From positions 1 to 9,045 of the forward strand of contig OMRJ01000047.1 of the NCBI GenBank assembly GCA_900313475.1: 9,045 bases of DNA, in the 5' to 3' direction. Positions 1-7,200 of this stretch are shown in pieces. The translations under genes were made by a program, and so were the position numbers. The notes under the pieces were generated by a model, which was not told the origin of the DNA, ran no database searches, and saw only the letters and a list, made by a program, of their open reading frames with translations. Position 1 is the first letter of the stretch. Each line of letters opens with the position of its first letter. Origin of the DNA: an uncultured Eubacteriales bacterium (GTDB taxonomy: Bacteria; Bacillota; Clostridia; Oscillospirales; Acutalibacteraceae).

Positions 1-261
1 CTTGCAATTGTGAGCACGAAAAAGGGTGCGGCTGCGCTGTCGTCGCTTTCCGGTAAAATTGAGCTGCACGGTGTGGAGCTTGAAAAAGCTTTGACCGAAA
101 ATCCCGCATTCTGCAGACAGTACGCGCCGCATCCATCGCGCGATATGTTCTGGACGGAGCGAGGCAAAAAAAACACGACCGCAGTAATGCGCGATTGCCT
201 TTCCCCGTCGTTTACAGACAGACTTAAAAGGCATTTGATGCCGATAATAAAAAGAAAATGA
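1..261 (+). CDS. FrhB/FdhB-like protein (coenzyme F420 hydrogenase beta-subunit family), C-terminal fragment
   Basis: The frame is open from base 1, so the true start lies upstream and only the last 86 residues are visible. These fit the C-terminal end of the FrhB/FdhB family: a strand of the form L-A-I-V-S-T-x-K-G, then an E-K-A-L-x-x-N-P-A segment, then a P-H-P-S-R-D-x-F-W motif. Family members commonly end with a comparable 'VNTxKG ... NPxLxxxxxPHPxRxEFF' layout followed by a short basic tail, and here the tail ends in IIKRK. Full-length members usually carry N-terminal 4Fe-4S cysteine clusters, which are outside the window. In Clostridia and Bacteroidetes such proteins often sit in exopolysaccharide loci beside glycosyltransferases and polysaccharide pyruvyltransferases, as here; their reaction there is not established. 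The stop codon overlaps the start of the next gene in an ATGA arrangement (258-261). The family call rests on motif memory only. Confidence 0.62.
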   Translation, partial: LAIVSTKKGAAALSSLSGKIELHGVELEKALTENPAFCRQYAPHPSRDMFWTERGKKNTTAVMRDCLSPSFTDRLKRHLMPIIKRK

Positions 262-1154
262 AGCCTTTGATTACCGTTTTTACACCGACATTTAACCGCG
301 AAAAATATCTGCGCCGCGTCTACGAAAGTCTTTTGAGGCAATCCGATCGGCGCTTTGTCTGGCTTGTGGTCGACGACGGCTCAACCGACGGTACGCGAGA
401 CGCGGTGGCTGCTTTTGCGTCAAATGAAAACGGTTTTGAAATAAAATACTGTCATAAAAAAAACGGCGGTCTGCACACGGCGTATAACCGTGCGCTTGAG
501 CTTTGCGAGACGCTGCTTTTTGTTTGCGTCGACTCCGATGACATTCTTACGGACAACGCCGTTTCGTCGGTTCTGTCGCACTTGAACGAAATAAAGAGCA
601 GCGATACTGCGGGATTTGTAGCCCCGAACGCACTCCCCGACGGCAATCTTATCGGAGGGGCGCTGCCTAATGCTGACAACGTTCACATAGGCGAGTTGAA
701 ATACAGGTATCATCATCGCGGCGACGTGAAAATGATATATAAAACCGATGTTCTTCGTGAATTTGCGCCGATGCCGGTTTATGACGGCGAAAAGACGTTT
801 AATCCGGTTTATTTGTTTATGCGTGCCGATGAAAAATACACGCTTGCCGTTTTGCGCGAACCTGTTTCGGTGATAGATTATTCTACAAACGGGATGCACA
901 CCGAGGTCTTTGCGGCGTATGAAAGCAGTCCGCAAAGCTTCGCCGAGCTTCGCCGACAGTTTATGCGCGACCGGTTTGCGCCGCCGTACGCCGTGTTCAG
1001 AAATGCGATACACTACGTATCGTCATGTATTTTTGCAAAAGAAAAGCATATGCTTAAAAAATCACCGCGCCCGACCGCAACCTTTTTTGCTTTGCCGTTC
1101 GGAGTCGCGCTGAACATATTCATCAGAATTAAAAATAAGGGAGCACGGCTTTGA
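258..1154 (+). CDS. Family 2 glycosyltransferase (GT-A fold)
   Basis: This 298-residue protein should transfer a sugar from a nucleotide-sugar donor to a growing surface glycan or lipid-linked intermediate at the inner face of the membrane. The N-terminal half is a classic GT2 domain: a first beta strand with T-x-F-T-P-T-F-N-R (residues 6-14), a V-V-D-D-G-S-T-D-G nucleotide-binding motif (37-45), and the metal-binding D-S-D-D motif at 92-95 after a hydrophobic strand. The segment N-G-G-L-H-T-A-Y-N-R (69-78) is also typical. Residues around 190-230 carry the 'R-A-D-E-K-Y ... V-x-x-Y-x-x-N-G-M' pattern of a capsule-type subgroup. There is no membrane span, so it is cytoplasmic or peripheral. 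The ATG overlaps the upstream stop (ATGA) and lacks a strong ribosome binding site, pointing to coupled translation. Its donor and acceptor cannot be told from sequence. Confidence 0.92.
   Translation: MKPLITVFTPTFNREKYLRRVYESLLRQSDRRFVWLVVDDGSTDGTRDAVAAFASNENGFEIKYCHKKNGGLHTAYNRALELCETLLFVCVDSDDILTDNAVSSVLSHLNEIKSSDTAGFVAPNALPDGNLIGGALPNADNVHIGELKYRYHHRGDVKMIYKTDVLREFAPMPVYDGEKTFNPVYLFMRADEKYTLAVLREPVSVIDYSTNGMHTEVFAAYESSPQSFAELRRQFMRDRFAPPYAVFRNAIHYVSSCIFAKEKHMLKKSPRPTATFFALPFGVALNIFIRIKNKGARL
1137..1143 (+). promoter_or_regulatory. Ribosome binding site supporting a TTG start
   Basis: AAGGGAG lies 7 bases before TTG 1151, inside the last codons of the glycosyltransferase gene. It supports the TTG as the real start of the next gene, and it places that start within a TTGA overlap with the upstream stop. 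Confidence 0.65.
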
Positions 1155-2359
1155 AGCTGTTTTTTGACGCAATCGCAAATGAACTTAACGGTATTTCTTT
1201 TTCCTCGACGGAGGTGTCCGACGGGGATTTTGCCGCGTTTGTCGATATTGCCGCAATCCAGAAGGTTTTGCCGATTGCGGGTGAAGCGCTGCTGATTTCG
1301 GACGAAATATCGCTCACGAACGACAAGAGTGTGTTTTTGCGCGGTATTATCACACATCTTATCGCAACGCAAACACTTCACACAGCAGCTTTTTTGTCGC
1401 TGTACCGTGAGCTTGAAAAAAACAATCTTCGCCCGTGTGTTGTAAAGGGCGTTGTATGCGCACGGCTTTACCCTCAGCCCGATGCGCGTCTGTCGGGAGA
1501 CTTCGATTTGCTGATTTCGCCGTGCGAAGCCGAAAAATACGCCGATGTGCTGAAAAGGCACGGATTTGAGACTGTAAATAAAGACGATAAATCCTTTGAT
1601 TCCTTTGAAATGACGTTTGCGCGGCGCGACGGACTGCGTCTTGAGGTTCACAAGGCTCTGTTTCCGCCTTACGGGCGCACCGCAAAGCTAAATGATGTGC
1701 TCGGAGACGTTTTTTCGGATTGCGTTGAGCTTATGACGGACGGTATTTCCGTGCGTGCACTCTCGCCGACGCGCCATTTGCTGTATCTGATACTGCATGC
1801 GTTTAAGCATTTTGTAATGTCCGGCTTCGGCATTCGTCAGGTGTGTGACATTGCGTTGTTTGCAAAGGCATACGCAAAAGAAATTGATGCGGAATTTGTT
1901 GCGGAATCGCTTTTTTCGGTGCGTGCCGCGGTGTTTTCTTCGGCTGTTTTCGGCGTTGCGATTGCTCGGCTCGGTTTTTCTTCAAATGATTTTTTGCCGC
2001 TCATATCGCTTCTGCCGCAAAATGTCAATCCATCGCCTCTTGCCGCGGATATCGTTTCCGGCGGAATTTACGGCGGCGAAAAGGAACGTCAGCATGCGGC
2101 TGCGGTAACCATGAATGTGTTTTTGTCTTCCTCCGAAGAAAAAATGGCGGGATTACGCTCCGTCTTCCCCGACAGACGTTATATGGCTGACAGGTATCCG
2201 TATGTAAAAAAAAGTCCGCTGCTGCTGCCTGCGGCGTGGTGCCGGCGTATAGCGAGCTATGTCCTTGAATCGGCAAGAGACGGAAAAAAGGCGTCCGGCG
2301 CGCTTGAAATCGGACGCCGCAGAACGAAGCTGCTGAAATACTACGGAATAACCGATTGA
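1151..2359 (+). CDS. NTP_transf_5-type nucleotidyltransferase family protein
   Basis: The protein is 402 residues with a TTG start, chosen because of the Shine-Dalgarno sequence at 1137-1143 and the TTGA overlap with the upstream stop. The core shows the pattern of the uncharacterised NTP_transf_5 family within the nucleotidyltransferase fold: V-V-K-G (97-100), then Y-P-x-P-D-A-R-L-S-G-D-F-D-L-L (107-121) containing the G-D-x-D metal-binding signature (116-119), and E-V-H-K (165-168) in the place of the later core strand. Farther on comes the family's helical C-terminal part, with H-A-F-K-H (216-220) and G-I-R-Q-V-C-D-I (227-234). Members are frequent in exopolysaccharide and peptide-modification loci; the substrate is not known. 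Here it follows a GT2 and an FrhB-like gene, so a role in making or decorating a surface glycan is plausible but inferred. No membrane segments are evident. Confidence 0.82.
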   Translation: MKLFFDAIANELNGISFSSTEVSDGDFAAFVDIAAIQKVLPIAGEALLISDEISLTNDKSVFLRGIITHLIATQTLHTAAFLSLYRELEKNNLRPCVVKGVVCARLYPQPDARLSGDFDLLISPCEAEKYADVLKRHGFETVNKDDKSFDSFEMTFARRDGLRLEVHKALFPPYGRTAKLNDVLGDVFSDCVELMTDGISVRALSPTRHLLYLILHAFKHFVMSGFGIRQVCDIALFAKAYAKEIDAEFVAESLFSVRAAVFSSAVFGVAIARLGFSSNDFLPLISLLPQNVNPSPLAADIVSGGIYGGEKERQHAAAVTMNVFLSSSEEKMAGLRSVFPDRRYMADRYPYVKKSPLLLPAAWCRRIASYVLESARDGKKASGALEIGRRRTKLLKYYGITD

Positions 2360-2513
2360 CGTATAAATATGACACGGCGGTTGTCCGTTCCGCAATGCTT
2401 TCAAAACAGAACTCAAGACCGGAATTGTATTTTTTGCGGCAGATGAATTTATTCCGCTCAGCAGAAAGCCGCACCTTTGTCCCGCCGACGTTTTGTGAAC
2501 CGACGAAAAAAAG

Positions 2514-2520
2514 AAAGGAG
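2514..2520 (+). promoter_or_regulatory. Ribosome binding site deciding the acetyltransferase start
   Basis: AAAGGAG is positioned 7 bases before ATG 2528. This fixes the start there and not at an in-frame TTG 51 bases upstream (2477), which would add a basic, unrelated extension of 17 residues. Confidence 0.85.
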
Positions 2521-2527
2521 CCTGAAA

Positions 2528-3142
2528 ATGAGCACGATGAAAGAAAAAATGCACACGGGGGAGCTTTATCTTCCTAACGACAAGTCGATTCTCGCGGAAC
2601 AGGAACAGTGCCTCGAAAAGCTGTACGAGTTTAATAATACGCGCCCGTCCGAGCATGAAAAGCGCAAGAAGCTGCTGCGCGAAATGTTTGCGGAAATAGG
2701 CGAGAACTGTTATATAGAGCCTCCGTTTCATGCCAATTGGGGCGGCAGACACGTTTATTTCGGCAGTAATGTTTATGCGAATTTCGGACTTACGACGGTT
2801 GATGATACGCATATTTATGTCGGCGACTGCACCATGTTCGGACCGAATGTGATTGTCGCGTCGGCAGGACATCCGATTTGTCCGGAGCTGCGCGAAAAAG
2901 CGTATCAGTATAATTTTCCGGTTCATATCGGCAAAAACTGTTGGATAGGCGCCGGCGCCGTTATCGTGCCCGGTGTTTCGATAGGCGATAACACCGTTAT
3001 AGGCGCGGGCAGCATCGTGACAAAGGATATCCCCGCAAATTCGGTCGCAGTCGGAAATCCATGTCGCGTGCTTCGTGAAATAAATGAACACGACTATGAA
3101 TATTATTTCAAAGACAGAAAAATTCCGGAGGATTTGAAATAA
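2528..3142 (+). CDS. LacA/Maa-type sugar O-acetyltransferase
   Basis: This 204-residue enzyme should transfer acetyl from acetyl-CoA to a hydroxyl of a sugar (the galactoside/maltose O-acetyltransferase family). An N-terminal helical Mac domain (about residues 5-57) contains E-x-x-x-C-L-E-K-L-Y-E-F-N-N-T-R-P and M-F-A-E-I-G. It is followed by a left-handed beta-helix with hexapeptide repeats (about 58-176). V-D-D (91-93) and G-H-P-I (114-117) place the catalytic histidine at 115, the same number as His115 of E. coli LacA. The stretch G-A-G-S-I-V-T-K-D-I-P-A (159-170) and the tail R-E-I-N-E-H-D-Y-E-Y-Y-F-K-D are very close to LacA. The length also matches LacA (203 residues). Such enzymes are cytoplasmic trimers. 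No lac genes are visible; the physiological substrate could be a free sugar or a glycan precursor. Transcription could come from the operon upstream or from an unseen promoter in the 168-base spacer. Confidence 0.93.
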   Translation: MSTMKEKMHTGELYLPNDKSILAEQEQCLEKLYEFNNTRPSEHEKRKKLLREMFAEIGENCYIEPPFHANWGGRHVYFGSNVYANFGLTTVDDTHIYVGDCTMFGPNVIVASAGHPICPELREKAYQYNFPVHIGKNCWIGAGAVIVPGVSIGDNTVIGAGSIVTKDIPANSVAVGNPCRVLREINEHDYEYYFKDRKIPEDLK

Positions 3143-3190
3143 AAACAATCCCGACGCCGCCAAACAGAGTTATATTTGTTATATTTTTTC

Positions 3191-3241
3191 AACCCGCCGC
3201 ATTTATTAGCGTATGAACGCCGATGAATACGGGGGGTTTTT
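3191..3241 (+). promoter_or_regulatory. Possible dapB leader hairpin covering the ribosome binding site, or overlapping terminator
   Basis: AACCCGCCG (3191-3199) can pair with CGGGGGGTT (3230-3238), giving eight base pairs around one G-G mismatch. The roughly 30-base loop holds a second perfect small hairpin, GCGT-ATGA-ACGC (3209-3220). The 3' arm contains the G-run (3231-3236), the only candidate ribosome binding site for dapB. It runs straight into TTTTT and the ATG at 3242. Read as RNA, this could hide the binding site, or act as an intrinsic terminator for the upstream acetyltransferase gene. The pairing is seen by eye; its function is an inference. Confidence 0.4.
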
Positions 3242-4000
3242 ATGAAGATTATTATTAACGGCGCATTCGGAAAAACAGGAAGTGCCCTGTGCCGATATAT
3301 TGAGAACGGCAGCGCGCATGAGGTTGCCGCATACGTTGACGCTCTTGCGGAAACAGACGCGACGGAGCGCCGATTTAAAGAGCTTGCCGATTTTTGCGGG
3401 GATGCCGATTGCGTTATTGATTTTTCTCACCGTTCTCAAACGGACAAAGTGTGCTCATATGCCGTGACGCGCCGAATGCCGCTCGTTATCGCAACAACGG
3501 GACAGACGGACTCCGACAAAGAAATAATACGCGCGGCCTCGCGGTTCATACCCGTTATGTGTGCCGCGAATCTGTCGGCGGGCATTGCGGTTTTAAGGCG
3601 GCTTGTCCGAATTGCCGTGTCCGAATTTCCCGAAGCGGACATTGAAATAACCGAAATCCATCGCAGGGGCAAAGTCGATGCGCCGAGCGGTACCGCGCTT
3701 TCTCTGGCGGACGAAATAAACGCAGCGCGTCCGAAAAGCAGGGTCGTTTTCGACGCAAACGAAAGCGGAAAGAGAGCGCAAAACGAAGTTGCCGTTCACT
3801 CGCTTCGCTTGGGTGACGCAGCCGGAAAACATACGGTGTATTTCGCACTGCCGGGACAGACGCTTGCGTTGACTCATGAGTCGTTCGGACGCCTGCCGTA
3901 TGCCGAGGGCGCGGTTCGAGCTGCAATGTTTTTATTCGGCAAAAAAAACGGATTATATACCGAGAAGGAACTCTTTGACAGAAATGAAAGCTTTTTTTAA
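3242..4000 (+). CDS. dapB: 4-hydroxy-tetrahydrodipicolinate reductase (DapB)
   Basis: The protein has 252 residues and catalyses the NAD(P)H-dependent reduction step of the diaminopimelate/lysine pathway, in the cytoplasm. The N-terminal Rossmann fold starts directly at the ATG with I-I-I-N-G-A-F-G-K-T-G (3-13). V-I-D-F-S-H (58-63) and A-T-T-G (84-87) are the usual DapB landmarks. A-A-N-L-S-A-G-I-A-V (108-117) replaces the common P-N-x-S-x-G-V. The catalytic region is E-I-H-R-R-G-K-V-D-A-P-S-G-T-A (138-152), with the proton-donor His at 140 and Lys at 144. H-S-L-R-L-G-D (186-192) and T-H-E-S-F-G-R (211-217) complete the substrate domain. E. coli has H-H-R-H-K at the active site; here the second His is Arg and the following His is Gly, while the two key residues are kept. 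No other dap gene is adjacent. The only ribosome binding site is an unusual G-run inside a possible hairpin. Confidence 0.94.
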   Translation: MKIIINGAFGKTGSALCRYIENGSAHEVAAYVDALAETDATERRFKELADFCGDADCVIDFSHRSQTDKVCSYAVTRRMPLVIATTGQTDSDKEIIRAASRFIPVMCAANLSAGIAVLRRLVRIAVSEFPEADIEITEIHRRGKVDAPSGTALSLADEINAARPKSRVVFDANESGKRAQNEVAVHSLRLGDAAGKHTVYFALPGQTLALTHESFGRLPYAEGAVRAAMFLFGKKNGLYTEKELFDRNESFF

Positions 4001-4105
4001 TTTTTTTAATATGAACAGGCGTTAAAAACGAAAAGAATTGTTTAAAAGCACAAAAAAACACCCTCCATTTTCTACTGACGCATGCAAAAAAAATGCCCGA
4101 ATTTA

Positions 4106-4134
4106 TTGCATTTGACGCGTAAAAGTTTTATAAT
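4106..4134 (+). promoter_or_regulatory. Sigma-A-type promoter of the giant secreted-protein gene
   Basis: TTGCAT (4106-4111) and a perfect TATAAT (4129-4134) are separated by 17 bases. Transcription would start near 4141, leaving a leader of about 55 bases before GTG 4197. The leader holds a small AT stem with a CGGC loop (TTTATT/AATAAA, 4156-4171) just ahead of the ribosome binding site. The -35 box matches the consensus only in its first three bases, so the -10 box and spacing carry the call. The stretch between dapB and this promoter is A/T-rich without a clear GC-rich terminator. Confidence 0.7.
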
Positions 4135-4180
4135 AACAGTGAATAGGTATTTCTCTTTATTCGGCAATAAACCAACAGAA

Positions 4181-4187
4181 AAAGGAG
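4181..4187 (+). promoter_or_regulatory. Ribosome binding site for the GTG start at 4197
   Basis: AAAGGAG is followed by 9 bases, including a run of six T's, and then GTG 4197. The GTG is directly followed by codons for a textbook signal peptide. This makes it a firmer start than the internal ATG codons downstream, which would remove the basic n-region. Confidence 0.85.
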
Positions 4188-4196
4188 TTGTTTTTT

Positions 4197-4283
4197 GTGA
4201 CACTGAAAAAGGCATTGAGCATTGTCCTTGCGTCACTGATGCTTCTCTCCGTATTCTCTATAGGCTTCACGGGAATGGCGGCG
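4197..4283 (+). other. Sec signal peptide of the giant protein
   Basis: This covers residues 1-29: a short basic start (T-L-K-K), a run of Ala/Leu/Ile/Val/Ser without charges from residue 6 to 24, then T-G-M-A-A before the acidic D30. There is no Cys at the cleavage site, so this is not a lipoprotein signal. Confidence 0.88.
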
Positions 4284-7200
4284 GACATCAACCTCGACGC
4301 GCAGTATGACATGCTTGCGAAAGCACTTAAAAACGACTATGTTCGCACACTTACAAATTACACCGTCGTAAACAACACTCTCGACAACGGCAAAGAGGGA
4401 TTTGACAGCGATGCAAACGGCTTTGCGTATGAGCACCGCGTGGTTGCCGCCGACAACAAGGCGGGCGACATACTTAAGGCGGCAAACCGTTTTTATTTCA
4501 TCGCCGAAAATCTTATGAGCACAACCTACGGTATCGGTTTGTACGATGCGTCGCGTCTTGTTAAGCACATCTCCGACGCTCTTAAGCCTTATTTCGAGAA
4601 CGAGGGCGCAACGCATAATTACGTCGATTTTTACGGCGTCCCCAAGGTTCCCACGGAGGAGGAATTAAGAGAGTATGAAGAAGCGGTATCGCTGATCGAG
4701 GCAAACGGCAAAAAAGTTAACGAAGCCACGCTTACTTCAATGGGCGTTTTCTTTATTGAGAGAACTCCTTTTGAATTTTACAATGTCGACACCGTTCTCC
4801 AGTATTTCATGGGAAATGTGCTTAAGATAAACGCAGGCAACTGGTATCACCGTTTTGCGTTTGTTGTCGAAACATCAATTGACACATGGCTTCTCGAAAG
4901 CGGCGACCTCAATAACCTTTCCGACAACGTTATAACCACGCGCACGGCGGTATACGAGGTAAGCTACAAGCGTACTTATAACGACATCGGTACAAAGGCT
5001 TATTATTCGTTTGAAAAACCGACGCTCAACAAGGTGTGGCATGATTACGCAATGGAGTACGGTCTTAACCGTAATTCAGATGACCTTACAAAGGATACAT
5101 ACGGCTACGGCATCACCGCAGGCGGTCAGGCATCCGCATTTATGATTAAGCAGTCGAAGGACGAGCAGACCGTTCCTTATCTTACCACGCTCTATAATAC
5201 TTTCTACGCATATATTTCAAAGGGTTATAATGAGGAGACGGGAGAAACATGGGATCTTCAGTTCTCTAAGCTTAAGGATGCAGATCTCCCGTCGGTCAGC
5301 AACAGTGCCGCTATCCTTAAGTATATTGACGAGATTACTCACGAGTATTCAAACGATGCGCTTCTCTCGATTTTCGGCGACGATATCGGCAACATGGTCA
5401 CGCTTGCATATATTCTCACCCCGTCGAACGATGTTCCCGAAAGAACAGTAAGAGGAACGGCGAAATACAAAGCGACACCCGAACAGCTCGACAGCATCGT
5501 TAAGGATATGGACGCGCTTGTCACACCCCGTGACGGTCAGACAGGCGCAGAGCGCGACAACGACGTTGCCACCCGCGTGGGTAATATCATTAAAGAGTTC
5601 TTTAACACAAACAGCGACCTGTTTGTCGGTACCTCCGTTGAGGGAATGGAATTCAATAATCTGCACGAGCTTGTCGGTCTTCTCGTTCAGGGACTCGTTT
5701 TCCGCGACAGCATCATTACGATGCTTGTTCAGAAGATTTACCCGATGATAACAAAGGTCATTCAGGAAAATGTTCTTAAACCGATAAGAGACAAGACGGG
5801 AATAAGCCTTACAACGCTTCTTAACGACATTATCAAAAAGAACGGTCTTGCAATTTTCCCATCCGATCTTGCCAATATACTTAAAGCGGACAATGTTCCG
5901 GCTTATAATGACACAATAAATATTTTGAGTAAATGCGGACGCAATTGGGATGCCGTCAATTTCGAGGCTCTTTCGTGGGGTGTTGACGATGCTCCGATTG
6001 AGCAAAAAGCAAGGGTGTTCACCGAAGCGGTCTGCGATGCGCTCGGCGGATTTACCAACCTTTTGGTAACGATAATGTGCGGCAACAACGAGTATAAGAG
6101 CGGCGCACGGTACAAGAAAAACAATTGGCACGACAAAAACGAGTACGACGATTGGTATAACAAATGTCTTCTTGTTCTTGTCGGCAGTATCTTCGGTTCG
6201 GATCCGCAGGGTGTTTATCTGAGAGCGCAGGGCGGTTACACAAAGCTCGTTATTCCGCTTATGCGTGTGCTCGGTCTGGAGGAACGCACCTCCTACAGCG
6301 GCACAAGCACCGGGTATGTCACAAGCGAGGTTTATCATCAGAAAGTCGATGAGGACGGTGACAACTGCCTTAAGCTTATTGTTGAGCCTATAATTTACTG
6401 GGTTACCGATATTCTCGGAACTCATCCCTTTGAAACTCTTTGGAATCTTCTCCCGAATCTTGTTTACTTCTTCTCGCGTGAATCGGATGTTCCCGTGCCG
6501 GGTGAAAGCGTTTGGTGCTCCGGCTCCGCAACATCAAGTGACGCAAAGAAGAACATGGCGAATTTTTCGTCCGTTCAGACTCACAATCTTTGGACAATTT
6601 TAAGCAATGTTTTCATTCATGTTACCGTTCTCGGAAGCAAGGTTTATTCCGACTCTCTCGGTAATATTCTCTCGAAGCAGGCAGGTATGCTTTCGAGCAT
6701 CAACGGCCTTCTGAACGAAGTCGTGAAGCTTAAGTATAAGACCGACACCATCGACCACGTCGATCCCGCCGGATATCTTATGAAAACCGACTACACAAAC
6801 GACAGCGGTACGCTTAAAGCCGGCACGCTTGTTATAGTCAATTCCGCCGAATATGAGCTTCATAAAGAGATATTTGTGTTCGACGACACGACAACGGAAG
6901 AAGACAAGGCAAAATACATGGCAATGTACGATGCCTACATGACGGTTTATTCAAATATAACCGAGACGTCCTATTCCACCGTCAAGGACGATAAGCACAC
7001 ACGTGCTGTCGATAACGTGACATATGTCTCGAAGCCGTATAAAATTCCTGCAATCCAGGAGGGCAAGCTAACCTCCTGCGGCACGGTCAAAGAGGATTGG
7101 AACACGCTTGTAATCGAGCATCCCGGTCAGGTTCTGCTCTACGTCCTGCGCTATGTTTGCTCTGCGCTCGGTTATAAATACGACCTGAATCTTTATGAAG

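Noticed and set aside
420..1013. Reverse-strand open frame opposite the glycosyltransferase gene, with a similar one at 1013-1651
   Set aside because: Both lie antisense to genes with conserved motifs and give basic, motif-free translations.
2477..2527. Longer acetyltransferase start at TTG 2477
   Set aside because: The AAAGGAG at 2514-2520 lies inside that extension and points to ATG 2528. The protein from 2528 also matches the length and active-site numbering of LacA.
2356..2577. Small + strand frame of 73 codons filling the 2360-2527 spacer
   Set aside because: It has no ribosome binding site of its own, runs 50 bases into the acetyltransferase gene in another frame, and its translation resembles nothing. 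I see no gene in this spacer.
2153..3163. Reverse-strand open frame of 336 codons
   Set aside because: It spans the ends of two clearly real + strand genes and the spacer between them, and its translation has no family pattern.
3170..3189. TTATATTT direct repeat as a dapB promoter -10 or operator
   Set aside because: TATATT boxes are present, but no acceptable -35 box lies 16-18 bases upstream, and a single AT-rich repeat of eight bases is weak evidence.
3143..3241. Lysine riboswitch upstream of dapB
   Set aside because: The 99-base spacer is too short for the lysine aptamer, and I see none of its multi-helix core.
4112..4134. TTGACG (4112-4117) as the -35 box for the TATAAT at 4129
   Set aside because: The spacing would be only 11 bases. 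TTGCAT six bases upstream gives 17.
5349..6425. Long reverse-strand open frame of 358 codons inside the giant gene
   Set aside because: It is antisense to a continuous frame with signal peptide, ribosome binding site and internal protein repeats. Its product is Arg/Ile/Val-rich with no recognisable motif, as expected for a shadow of a biased codon pattern.
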